Origin: Ephydatia muelleri
Lineage: Eukaryota > Porifera > Demospongiae > Spongillida > Spongillidae
Length of the DNA stretch: 64,000 nucleotides
Direction of reading: 5' to 3'
Assembly (NCBI GenBank): GCA_013339895.1
Contig: JABACO010000008.1
Coordinates: 3,923,490-3,987,489, forward strand
The notes under the pieces were generated by a model that searched no databases, was not told the DNA's origin, and saw only the letters and a program-made list of their open reading frames with translations. The position numbers and the translations under genes were made by a program. This document shows positions 26,867 to 39,253 of this stretch, in pieces (the stretch's first letter is position 1; every line of letters starts with the position of its first letter).

Positions 26867-28387
26867 TAAGGCTTGAAACCGGTTGTGACGGAGCTTTGGT
26901 TAACCGGTTAACCGACGGTTAACCGATCGCGAGAATTAAATAACCGCCTCAACTGGTTCTATTTCAGCTAAATAACCGCTTCAACCGGTTGTTAAAATAT
27001 TAACAACCACAACCGACCGGTTGATATTTTATTGAGGAGTTGCAAGTGGCGTCACGTCCGTCTTACATCTATACCAATAATGCTGGGCGCGAGAAACAAG
27101 AAGCGGACGAAAGCGAACAATGGAGAGATTCATCTCTTCGTTGTATGCATGGTGACACTTACAATAACTTTATTATACATGTATTTGGAACAGTGTCCAG
27201 CAAAATCACCCCTATGATACTATCAAATTTTACAGGACAAGCTAAAGAAAAGTAACGCTCGAATTGAAAGGTATGGCTAATTATAAATTCAGTACCCTAT
27301 AACTTTATGATGGATAGACCATGCGTAAGGACCATTTGCTAGAAACTCTTTGGAGTTCACGGAAATTTTGAAAACTTGAAAAACTATCCAGAAGGGTGAC
27401 TTTGCTGGACACTAGCAACAAGACGACATTCTTAGGGGTTACGCCGCGGACCATCTTTCTTGCCATGTGGCAAAGCCCGAGGTTGTGCTGGTTTAACTTT
27501 TGGTCCCATCGATTATGCACTTAATTAATTGTTAAACCGGTTGTTTTAACACCGCGTCCGCGAGTAAAGTGGGTCAATTTAGGCCGTTTTTGGGGGAAGT
27601 AAAAAAACTAAAAGGTCCGCTGATGAGTATTTTTCTTTTCAAATACAGGAATGTGGAAGTACAACTCTTGAGACAACATTAGATGCATTTTGTGAGAGAT
27701 CATTCAACTTGCTGGATGCTACAAATGCGGCGATATAAAAGTGGTCATGTCGATGAAACCATATTTTATCATAATAGAAAAACGGCAATAATCACATTGT
27801 ATAAGCCAAGTTAAACATTTCAATGCTTTTTCAATCATATGCAATGTATTTTATTTACTGTGTGCATGTGTTGTATCGTGTCTATAGAACGCTATACATT
27901 ACCGCATGCGGATTAACTTTGTTGCTTTGCACGCTGCTTTGCGAGTCTGCATGCACACATAATTTTTATTTTCAGGGAAACCAAGAGCTGCATTGATATA
28001 GATTACTTATGCATGCTTATGAATTTACAGTAAAGAAGGGAAGGGGTGTAAAATGATAAAATGATAAGCGTAGTACCGAACTAGTTTATTTAAAGTGCGT
28101 GCATCAAAACTGTGATAGTTGCAGCTGTTATAATTTAAAATGCGAACATCGTGTCAAAGGCTACTCTACTTATTTTACAACTAGTACCTGTGATTCTATT
28201 GTTAGCGGATCTTTTAGGTTTTTAGTTTCCCCTCAATTCTGACCCACTTTACTCGCGGACACGGTGTTTAAACGAACAACCTCAACCGACCGGTTATTTT
28301 TTTAAACAATCACCTTAACCGACCGGTTTTTAAATTTTAATAACCTCTTACAACCGTTTTTTCTAAACTAACAGGTTTCAAGCCTTA
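26867..28387. mobile_element. Non-autonomous hAT-like transposon with 8-bp target duplication
   Basis: Begins TAAGGCTTGAAACCGGTT and ends with the inverted counterpart (reverse complement TAAGGCTTGAAACCTGTT). It is flanked by exact 8-bp repeats CTCCAAGG at 26859-26866 and 28388-28395. The unoccupied site is visible in the right arm near 41868 (single CTCCAAGG on the minus strand). Both ends carry repeated AACCGGTT-type subterminal motifs. The 8-bp duplication and TAAGG start fit hAT superfamily rules. No transposase frame is present. Confidence 0.93.
27550..28266. mobile_element. Second MITE nested inside the hAT-like element
   Basis: Inverted ends of about 65-70 bp: CACCGCGTCCGCGAGTAAAG at 27550, and its inverted partner, differing at a few sites, ending at 28266. 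Direct repeats TTTAA flank it (27545-27549, 28267-28271). It contains TTAA at the junction, which could also mean a TTAA-type target. No coding frame of length is seen. Confidence 0.85.
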
Positions 28388-28449
28388 CTCCAAGGATTGA
28401 ATCGTTGTACATACATTGTGTCCTCATCTGGTCCTCTAAATGTACACAT

Positions 28450-28858
28450 ACATTGCACACACACATGCAACAGACACACGACAGACACACATGACAGACA
28501 TGCACACAGATGCGCAGACACACATGGACACACACAAGCACACAGATACACACACGAAATACAGACACACACATGCACAGACACACACATGCAGACACAC
28601 ACATGCACAGACACACACATGCACAGACACACACTCACATGCACACACAACAGACACACAGACACACACATGCACACACAGACACACACATGCACACACA
28701 GACACACACACACGAAATACACAGACACACGCACAGACACACATAGACATACATGTACACAGACTCATACAAACAAAATACATACCTGTATAGACACATA
28801 CATGAAATACACTTAGGCACACAGAGACACGCGCACACACACAGACACACACACACGT
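28450..28858. repeat. CA-rich compound array
   Basis: An interrupted CA array built of ACACACATGCACAGAC-type units. Its inverted partner is about 41390-41800. Confidence 0.9.
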
Positions 28859-29317
28859 AGCTACACGTACCTACATGTACGTACTGTCTCTAAAGTGAGA
28901 GCTCTATGGCATGCACATGCATCATACCCCCAAAGAATTGGTCCTCAGTGTACATGCATTGAACCCCCATAGGATTGGTGTCCTGTACCACTGTATGCAT
29001 GTGGCAAAGAATATCACTGTAATCACTACAGCACTGAGCCCATGGGTAAAATATTTAAAAATGTGTGTGGGGGTGGGGGGCTGATTTCTTTTGAGCAAAA
29101 TGAATAATGAAATATATTTTTACACAAGTCTACATGTAGAGATGCATGAATTTATTTTTAATCGTGACGAGTATGATGTTGTCATTGAATAAGTTGTTGT
29201 CGGCTATAATTCCTTGATGAGATTGTTAAATTTATGCAGTTGGCCAAAAAAATTGTGGTGTGTGTGTGGAGGGTCCCTGCAACGTGCATAACACTTTAAG
29301 TTCTTACACACTCACAT

Positions 29318-29318
<1 letters not shown>

Positions 29319-29401
<83 letters not shown>
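29319..29401. repeat. (CA)n microsatellite
   Basis: Pure CA for about 80 bases. Its inverted partner is the TG run at 39186-39252. Confidence 0.97.
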
Positions 29402-30174
29402 CTCTAATAATTACGGCACACCCATGTGCATTCAAGTGTAAGATTTGTTCTCTGCACATGCATCAAGAAGTTCTGTTCCATTGAACAGCTCAAGAGACCA
29501 CGGATTCATTCTCAATGTCTGTACCAATCTCTGTGTTTCCTCTGTATTGTTGCAAGCAGACATTTACTGTTCTCTAAGTACACTCATCTAGCACTCTGTA
29601 CAAGTGCTCATCTATGAACTCAGATTGCTGTTTCTCACCATAAGTACAAAGTACGTACTGTGTGCTTCACATCCCTTGCTATAACCTTCTAGGAGTAGTC
29701 ATTTAATTTACTGCATACAAATTAGTACAGTGCGACACGCAACACTGTGCTGCCTCTTCTAGTTGAAGAAGGATGCACCACGCAGGTAAGATTTTTTGAA
29801 GGGCGATGTTTCTGCCTGGCGATGAATTACTCAATCATTGCTGATTGCGGTAGGTCAGGTCCCGTGGTAAGTTTACACAGACATAATGGAATAGCAATAT
29901 TCATCCTTTCGATCCATGAGTTTGCTTGCCTCTATTTGTGTCAGGGGACAGTCCTATAAGGACACAATGTATGCATAAAGGACCAGTCCTACGACACTAC
30001 AGTGTACACGGTGCTGCATGTACAGTGTAGACATGTCTTGTGGTCTCATGAGCTGTTCAATGGATAGATCAAAAATGAATGTGCAGAGAAGGCATTCAGT
30101 GTGAGAAAATGTGCGCACCATCATTATTAGAGAGCAGTACTGTTTTTTTTTCTACATGAACAACAGTGCGTGTG

Positions 30175-31245
30175 TCGTGTGTCACGTGTCTGTGCACATG
30201 TGTGAGTCTGTGTGTGCCGTCTGTATATCTGTGTGTGTCTGTATGTGTGTCTGTGTATACGCATGTGTCTGTGTATTATGTGTGTATCTGAGTGTGTGTC
30301 TGTTGTGCCTGTGCATGTGTGTCTATATGTATTTTGTGTGTGTGAGTCTGTGTGCATGTCTGCGTGTCTGTGTGTGTCTGTGTCTGTGGGTATGTCTATG
30401 AATTTCGTGTGTGTGTCCGTGTGTGTCTGGCATCTGTGTGTGTGTGTCGTGCATGTATCTGTGCTTGTCTGTGCATGTCTGTATTTCGTTTGTGTCTGTG
30501 CGTCTGTGTGTGTGTTGTGTGTGCATCTGTGTGTGTGTCGTGTGTGTATCTGTGTGTCTGTGCGTGTGTGTCTGTGCGTCTGTGTGTCATGTGTGTATCT
30601 GTGTGCATGTGTGTGTCTATGTATATTTCGTGAGTGTCTATATATTTCGTGTGTGTCTGTGTGTGCTTGTGAGTGACCGTGTGTGCTTGTGTGTGTCTGT
30701 ACATCTGTGTGTGTGTCTGTGTGTATGTCTGTCGTATGTGTCTGTGTGTCTGTGTCTGTCTCGTGTATGTGTCTGTGTGCATGTGTGTGTCTGTGTATTT
30801 CGTGTGTGCCTGTGTATGCATGTGCGTCTGTGTGTGACTGTGCATGTATGTGCTAGTGTGTGTGTGGCGGCTGTGTGTATGCATGTGTGTCTGTGTGTGC
30901 TAGTGTGTATTTCCATGTGTGTGTGTGTTTGTCATATGTGTGTGTCTGTGTGTTTTGTGTGTCATGTGTGTGAGTCTGTGTGTCCATGTGTGCGTGTCTG
31001 TATCTGTGTGTGTTTGTATGCATCTGTGTGTATGTGTCACTCTGTGTGTGCGTTAGTGTGTGTGTGTGTATTAGTGTGTCTGTACGTTTGTGTGTCTGTG
31101 TGTGTGTATGTCATGTGTGTATCTGTGTGTGCGTTTGTGTGTGTGTGTTAGTGTGTCTGTGTGTGTATTTTTGTGTCTGTGTGTGCCATTTGTGTGTCTG
31201 TGTGTATGTATATGTCGTGTGTGTGCCTGTGTGTGAGCATGTGTG
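30175..31245. repeat. 1-kb TG-rich compound array
   Basis: Interrupted TG sequence with recurring TGTGTCTGTGTG and TTTCGTGTGTGTC submotifs. Its inverted partner is the CA array at 37196-38128. The long Cys/Val and His/Thr reading frames across it are repeat artefacts. Confidence 0.92.
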
Positions 31246-31360
31246 TGTTATGCAAGCTTGGTACAGTAAAGTGAAATCCAATCAGTTGGATTGAATAGAA
31301 TGCATGTGCATGTGACAACATTTGTGAGTGAGAGTGTTTGTACCATCATCACAACCACTC

Positions 31361-32936
31361 ACTACAACATTGGATTGGTGTTGTAATTTCTGGAGATGTT
31401 GACTAAAGAAGACTAGGAGGCTGCTCGGCGAGAATACTGACAAGAATTGTTTTCCCTTTATAATATTGAAATGCATAGACTGATATAACCCTAATGAAGA
31501 ACATGCAGAATTGCACTACACACTTTATTCAGTCAAATGCAAGCTGAAATGTAAGCTACCATACAGGCATACCATCTACAACGTCACATCCCTCAGACTC
31601 TTCTGAAAGCTAAAGTATTCTAATTCTAACTAGCTAGAAAGCTCTAAAATACTTACTAGCACTTTCAGAAGAGTGTTGGAAAAGAAGAAATGATTCAGTA
31701 ACTTAGAGCAGCTACTAAATTCCCTTCCATTGCAGAAGTAGCTTGGTTCATAGAGAAGAAACCGATAGGCAGGGGAATTAGTACACAAGTTGAGCAGCTA
31801 GCTGGTTACAGTACTTAGATGTAAGATATAAACTATCTATGGCTAGATGATATGTCGTGGTGCTGAAAAAGAAGCAGTGCAGCCTTCCTATTGCGAGAAG
31901 AGTGGTCACGAATAAGGAGGCTGTAGTATAAAGGGCATCTTGTCTGCTCACGACTCTCTGAACATATCTGAACGCCAGCCAGAGCCACGAAATATATTTG
32001 AGTTGCATGAATTGTGCATTGAAGTAAAAATAATGCATTCCTATAGTAACGTCTTAATTTTTTGAACCTACACGTAATCAGAACCACTCTAGTATAGACA
32101 TGTTACTAGAGCCATAGCAAAAAAGCAACTCAGACTAGTACCTTTGTGCCAGGTATAAACTGACTACCTCAATAACTTCTAATAGCTTCCCTGATCCTTT
32201 CTATTCTCTACGAGATGTCTACTTTGATTCCCATGGCAAAGAAGCCACCATTTGAGGGCTAGCTGCTAGGTTGTGACTCTCTAAAGATTCATGTAACAAG
32301 CACCAGGAATGTCGTTTTCTAAAAGTGTTATACTGGCATCTCTTGGAAGATGACTGCATATATACTTATTTTATTAGCGAGTCTAAGATTAAAAGAATTA
32401 CAAGTTGAGTCACAAATAATACCCCAGGTACAGTGTATAATACTAAGGGTCACATGCACTGTTTCACTATCACTCCAACGTGTAATCTGGATGTGATATG
32501 TCACATGGCAATCATCTTTGATATTAAATAATAATAATAATTAACATTCCAGAAGTTGTCTATTGGATTACAGTTCAATCTCATTGGGGCCTACTTACAT
32601 ATACAATGTGTGATTGCTGCTGCATGGTTTAACCATAGGGACAGGTAAATTCGAGAATGCCTTTGATGACGAACATCATTACATCAAATCAGCATGATGT
32701 TCACAATGAATACATGATCAAACTAGTGCAGTCAATAGTGCAGTTAATAATCACTTTAATGGCAAAATCATGACCAAATGTTATAGCATGAAATTAATGC
32801 ACACGAAAATACATACAGTTTCTGCACCTCATTCGTGTGATTTTGTGTTTCACCATATTTTACAAGTTAATTCAACAGCAACAGCACCATTTCATCCAAT
32901 TATGCTGATCAGGCGATTTTGAAGCTCTTTGATGCT
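31361..32936. other. Unannotated DNA left of the coiled-coil exons
   Basis: No exon, motif or transposon end was recognised apart from a short imperfect hairpin (about 31587-31681) around matching CTTCTGAAAG / CTTTCAGAAG segments. Confidence 0.5.
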
Positions 32937-33289
32937 CTACAAGAAAAATGTCATGACTTGTTTTTCACTGATCTCAAATGCTTTGCAATAACCTTGCTTG
33001 TCTTTTCTTTTGGGTGGCTGCTTTACCTTATACAAATCCATCATTCCTTGTAAGAACACATAGATTAATGTATAGCTTATGCTTACCTTGTTTGTATTCA
33101 TCATCTTATTTTCTTCTTGTAATATTTTAACCTTTTCATCAAGCCTGCATTTAATACAAACATCTATGCATATACTGTAACCATGAGACAATTGAGATCA
33201 TACCTGGCATTTTCTTCTCTCAAGTGTTCCACTTCAACAGTTAATTCATGGACTCTTATTTCTTGGGTGGCACGAACTTGAATATTTTG
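32937..33289 (-). CDS. Coiled-coil exons, C-terminus of an unassigned protein or of the second USP
   Basis: Three minus-strand exons join in frame: 33289-33204, 33144-33087 and 33026-32937, ending at a TAG. They encode a charged heptad-like helix (HELTVEVEHLREENARLDEK, VKILQEENKMMN) followed by a Lys-rich tail (KQPPKRKDKQGY). The last intron is 60 bases and keeps the frame, so it may be retained instead. The exons lie about 1.2 kb downstream of the last recognised exon of the USP gene on the same strand and start in phase 0. They would fit as a spliced C-terminal extension if the GTATGA after that exon acts as a donor. Otherwise they are the end of an independent gene. No family is recognised. 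Confidence 0.5.
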
Positions 33290-33450
33290 CTATTGACATT
33301 TCAATGCATGTACGTTTACATTTTTGCTCATTGGAAAGTATGAAATAAATTATCTGAATGCATTTGCAATTATTCTAAAGCTGCACAACATATTGTAGTT
33401 GATTTCATTATTTTAAAGGTTTTGTTCATTGACATCATTTCACCCCCTTA

Positions 33451-33470
33451 CCCCCCCCCCCCCCCCCCCC
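33451..33470. repeat. Poly-C tract of 20
   Basis: A homopolymer C run, one of several long G or C runs in the window. Its length is probably unreliable in the assembly. Confidence 0.9.
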
Positions 33471-33639
33471 AACAGATAGAAATTTAAAGGGTGATTACAG
33501 TGACCTGTGGAAAGTGTATGTAATGAGACACTTAGTCTGCTGCCCCAGCTTGTGATATACATACATCGGTGCAATATTAGCTCTTTCCGAACAAAATTCC
33601 TTGATTTGAAGTTCTAGTTCATGTACCATAGAGTACCAC

Positions 33640-34174
33640 GAATAAGCTCCCCCCCCTCCGCCCCCGACAATAAAAATGGCTCGTGTTAAACGTGCGCATC
33701 TCCGTAACCTCGAAAATCTCCTCAAACACATTAAGCATTTCAGAAACAAAAATGGTACCCGTACAGTCTGCCCTCCTTATAAGCACACCACTTTATAAGG
33801 TCATTCCCTCCTTATAAGCTCAGGGGTGTGTACCTAAATTAATTCATAACCTGGGGCAAAGGACAGTGTGTCTAGTCTTTTACAGTTAGTGGGAGCATCT
33901 TTTCAGAGGAGGATTTTAGGCATCTTGTGTGTTTGCAGGACAAAATGCAGTCTAATATGTTTGATGCGTAATTAAATTCATAATTTTATTATGGGTAGAC
34001 GTAAAAAAAAACAAACATTCATTACAAGCTTAAATTCCTTTTAAGCTCAGGGAACAAACATGGAGCTTATAAGGATGTACATGATTACGAAAAAAGATAC
34101 GCAGAAGCATTCACGATTACGAAGGTACCGACGTTTAAACATGAGCCATTTTTTTATTGTTGGGAGCAGTAGGT

Positions 34175-34204
<30 letters not shown>
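33640..34204. mobile_element. Fold-back element with C/G-rich ends and a nested insert
   Basis: The left end (C-rich run, then AATAAAAATGGCTCGTGTT and GCATCTCCGTAACC) and the right end (ACATGAGCCA, then TTTTTTATTGTTGGGAG and 30 G) are inverted. A compact copy of the same design lies at 56770-57010. Relative to that copy, about 310 bases are inserted at about 33766-34076, with their own inverted ends (TCCTTATAAGC and GCTTATAAGGA). Confidence 0.7.
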
Positions 34205-34205
<1 letters not shown>

Positions 34206-34455
34206 CAGGACTGTCCCCTGACACAAATAGAAGCAATCTCCAGCTTAACATCCACACTCATCTTTGGCTTCTTGCATCTTTAAGAGGCAGGGTGTTGAAT
34301 GAGCTACAGTGTATAGAAATGACTAACACCATGCTAATCAGAGTGATGCTAGGGTGTCTTAGCTACTGCAAGTGTATATATACAGGTACATGTACTTTAG
34401 TGCAGCGCATTATAATAGATTTAATAATGATAATCAAGTACTACAATGGTATATT

Positions 34456-37400
34456 TCATACCTTGCTGCCTTCTTGGTAAAAGAGCACATATGCCTCCTG
34501 ACACTTGAGGAAAATACAATTTAACTGTAATCATTAGATCATTGTAGCAGCAGCAAATCATACATACAAGGGAACCGAAAACTATTTATAGTGCAGATCA
34601 ATGAATCTAACAAGATTATTATCTGTAAGCTGGTCAGTTTTTCAGATTTATAGTATTTCTATTATACACTAAGCTGTCTCAGTTTCAAATGGAATTACAG
34701 TAATAATTATTCAAATGAAGCATGCCACTCGATTAGAGGGTGGCTGCTAATTTGCGCTTAAAATGAATGGATAATGAAAAAGCTACAAATGAAATAAAAT
34801 TCATGACATTTACGTCTGAGTGTGAGGCATTTAATGCATTTTTCAATGACAGTTAAATTACCCTTTACTAATTAATTAAGACACTCATCTTCACATGCTG
34901 AATATAAAGCTAATGCAGTGCATTACTCTCATTCTCCACTTCAATAAGGCACAGTGTAGTTGGGAATAAAAGATCCTGAATTAAATTCCATCCCTTTAAA
35001 AACAAAAAATCAGTTTGAACAAGCCACAAACACATAATGTTTATACTAATTATATTCATCATATTGATGATCATATATGGAAGATTATACACCCGTGGCC
35101 TTGTAGCATAGTTCCATATTTTGTGACAGATTATAAACAACAGCCTCTTCGTTAGGTGATGACTTGTACAGAATGACAAGCGCTCTAGTCATACATAACT
35201 TTAAATGATTCATAGGCATTCAAAGTTATTATAATGTTTGTAGTGTTTATGACCTTTGGACTATTCCATTCACACATGTCTGTCAGACTGGCTGTACTGG
35301 GATAGCAGGTTCAAACTAGTTTTTGTGTTTCCGCGAAAATTGCCCACGGATTTATTATAAAATGGGACAGTTTCCGCGAAAATTGCCCCACGGTTAAAAT
35401 GTTATAAAAATGCATCGCGTTTGAATCGCTGTAACTTCCCAACGGATAACGCTATCGACTTCCTATATTCAACACTTCATAGTGCAATGGTGTAGTATGA
35501 GGTATTGAAAATAGGAAGTTGATAGCCTTATCCGTTGGGAAGTTATAGCGATTCAAACGCGATGCATTTTTATAACATTTTAACCGTGGGGCAATTTTCG
35601 CGGAAACTGTCCCAAATGTTAAAAAAATGCATCGCGTTTGAATCGCTATAACTTCCCAACGGTTAACGCTAACGATCTCCTATTTTCAACACTTTATACT
35701 ACACCATTTCACTACGGGAAAACATAATTTGGGGCCTTGCACTAGTTCCTTGCTGATGCTAAGAGGTCCGATACCCCATGGGGTTCGAAACCGTCACATC
35801 TTCAGGTCGGAGCATTCAAATCGCTTCAAATTCAGTATCTACTACAGGGGTCCTGCTGCTATTGATGTGTTCAGTTCATTAATTTTTACTTTATCCGTCA
35901 CTGAGATACAGCTGTGCATAGTTAATGCACATTTCCCGCTCGATTGCACCATTATTGCATGCAACCCGTGTTCCATCCACAATAAAAACATCTTTGTTCC
36001 GCCCATTTCTCCCTTAAACTAAGCCGTCCCAACTGTTTTTGTCTCACTCAGGCAGTGAGTTTATGCGGGAAAATTAAAAGAACACGAAGACTGCTCAGTT
36101 TGCCAGACGGTCGTACCAAATTAACGGATCCAAGCATAGACGTAGAATACGGGGGGGGGGGGGGGGGGGGGGGGGGGGGCTCAGCGGCCCGGCCCCCCCC
36201 CCCCCCCCCCGGCAAAAAAGTCGGGGGGGGGGGGCTCAGCCCCCCCCCGGGAAATCTGTATCATTAATTTAATAATTAATTATTCACGCACTCTTATAAT
36301 TGTACCGATCGTTTGCGCATGCGATATTCCACACGGTATACAGTAGGCCTAATTATCAATTTGTCAAATGAAGCGAATCGACCACTTCTAAGATTTGCGA
36401 GCTGCCGAAAGGTTCGCAGAGTTCAGCAGATGATGCAGAAAGCTTCTGTACGTATGAATACATTTTCTCTTCATCATCCTAATTCATCACAGTAATAACT
36501 GATTTCATTACTCTATTCTTCCATAGTACAATATTGTGTAAGCATCAACTAAAACGACTTCATTTAATCGAATCAACGCATGCATTGTATTGTTTGTTCA
36601 CTTAATGCCTGGTAATATCCATGTCAAAATAACTTGTACATAACTACCATCATAACCAATCGCGAAAATTTACAAGCCCCCCCCCCCCCCTCCCCCCGGG
36701 ATAAATGAAACTCTACGCCTATGGATCCAAGTGATATAACCTTGCGCCTCCCACGTCGCCGGCAGTATTCAAAACGGTGCGCGTAAGGCTATTTGCTACG
36801 CACTCGCATCATCCTCTAGTCGTGTAATAAAGCTTTTCTATTTGCCATCATGTTGCTAAAATCATCGCTTTATATCTGTCACGCCCACTCGGCTACGATT
36901 GCAATGATTTCGGTCTCACACAACTTTCAGCTCACACATAGTACATGAACTCATGCTGGCTCACACTTGTGCACACACTCGCATTGTTGCATACATGGTC
37001 CCGTACACTATTGTATGGCGTATATTCTTATGCACAATACATTCATGTACGGCGTACATGCACACACCAGTTATACATGTGACAAACAATACACCTGTCT
37101 GATGATTGTACAAACACTCACTCACAAACATTGTCACATGCACATGTATTCTATTCAATTCAACTGATTGCATTTCAATTTGTGTACCAAGCTTGCATAA
37201 CACACACATGCACACACACACACAGGGCACACACACACACACGACATACACACAGACACACAAATGCACACACACACAGTCACACACACACACGACATAC
37301 ACACAGACACACAAATGCACACACAGTCACACACACACACGACATACACACAGACACACACGACATACACACAGACACACACGACATACGACACACAAAT

Positions 37401-39183
37401 GCACACACACACAGTCACACACACAGTACACACATGACATACACACAGACGCATACAAACACACACAGATACACAGACACACACACATGGACACACAAAA
37501 CGCACGACGCACATACACACACACATAGAAATACACACTAGCACACACAGACATACATGCACACACACACACACACATGAAATGCACACTAGCACACACA
37601 GGCATACACACAGTCACGCATAGACACACATACACAGACACACATGCACAGACACACATGCACAGACACACATACACACACGGACACACAAGCACACACA
37701 GACACACACAAAAAATATATAGATACACGAAATACACAGACACACACATGCACACACACACAGATCTAGATACACACACGACAGCACACATGCACAGACA
37801 CAGGCACACACAGATACACACACACGACAGACAGACATACAGACACACACGCAGACGCACAGACACACATGGACACACTCAAGCACACATTCACACACAC
37901 ACAACGAAATACAGACATACCCACAGACACACGACATACACACACACAGAAACACAGACCTGCAGACTTGCACACAGACTCACACACATAAAATACATAC
38001 ATGTATAGAGACACATGCACAGACACAACAGACGCACACTCAGATACACATACAGATACACACAGGCACACAGACACACACACAGATATACAGACGCACA
38101 CAGACTCGCACATGTGCACACACACTGTTGTTCATGTGAAAAAAAAACAGTAGTGCTCTCTAATAATGATGGTACACACATTTTCTCTCACTGAATGCCT
38201 TCTCTGCACATGCATTTTTGATCTATCCACCGAACAGCTCATGAGACCACAAGACATGTCTACACTGCACACACATGTAGGTACATGTAGCAATGTGTAC
38301 ACTGTAGTGTCATAGGACTGGTCCTTTATGCATACATTGTGTCCTTATAGGACTGTCCCCTGACACAAATAAGGACAAGTCATAAGGATATGCCATGGTT
38401 AGCAAACAAGCTCAAGAGGCTTCTGTTTTTCTTTAGAGTGCTCATGGAATGATGAATATTGCTATCCATTATGTCTGTGTAAACTTACCACAGGCACTTA
38501 CCTATCCCAATCAGTAATGATAGGGTAATTCATCTCCAGGCAGAAACATCGCCCTTCAAAAAGAAAAAAAAAACTTACCTTCGTGGTACATCCTTTTTCA
38601 TCAAGTAGAGGCAGCACAGTGTTGCGTGTCGCACTGTACTAATTTGTATAGTAAATGACTACTCGTAGAAAGGTATAGCAAGGCACAGTACGTACTTCTT
38701 CGTACTTATGGTGAGAAACAGCAATCTGAGTTCATTTACACTCGTTTAATTCCCTGCATTCAATTAGTGCGACATGGGACACACAACATTGTGCTGATGG
38801 AAAAAGTAGGCCTGTTAAACCTGAGATGAAATTATTGTACCTCCCTTATCCTTGCAGATTGTGGTAGGTCAGGGCCAGTGGTAAGTTTACATATCGATTG
38901 CAAGCTAGTAACGATATTCATTATGCTGCACTCCCAAAAAAAAAAAAAAAAAAGGTGGTATCAGCTTTTACAGGTCAGACGACAGAGTGCTAGATGAACA
39001 GTACTAAGAGAAGAGTATATGTCTGCTTGCAACGAAACACACTGAGATTGGTACAGAAATTGAGAATGAATCAGTGGCCTCTTGAGCTGCTCAAATAGAA
39101 CTTCTTGATGCATGTGCAGAGAACAGGTTGAGAAGAAGTCTTATACTCGAATGCATGTGGGTGTGCCGTAATTATTAGAGTTT

Positions 39184-39253
<70 letters not shown>

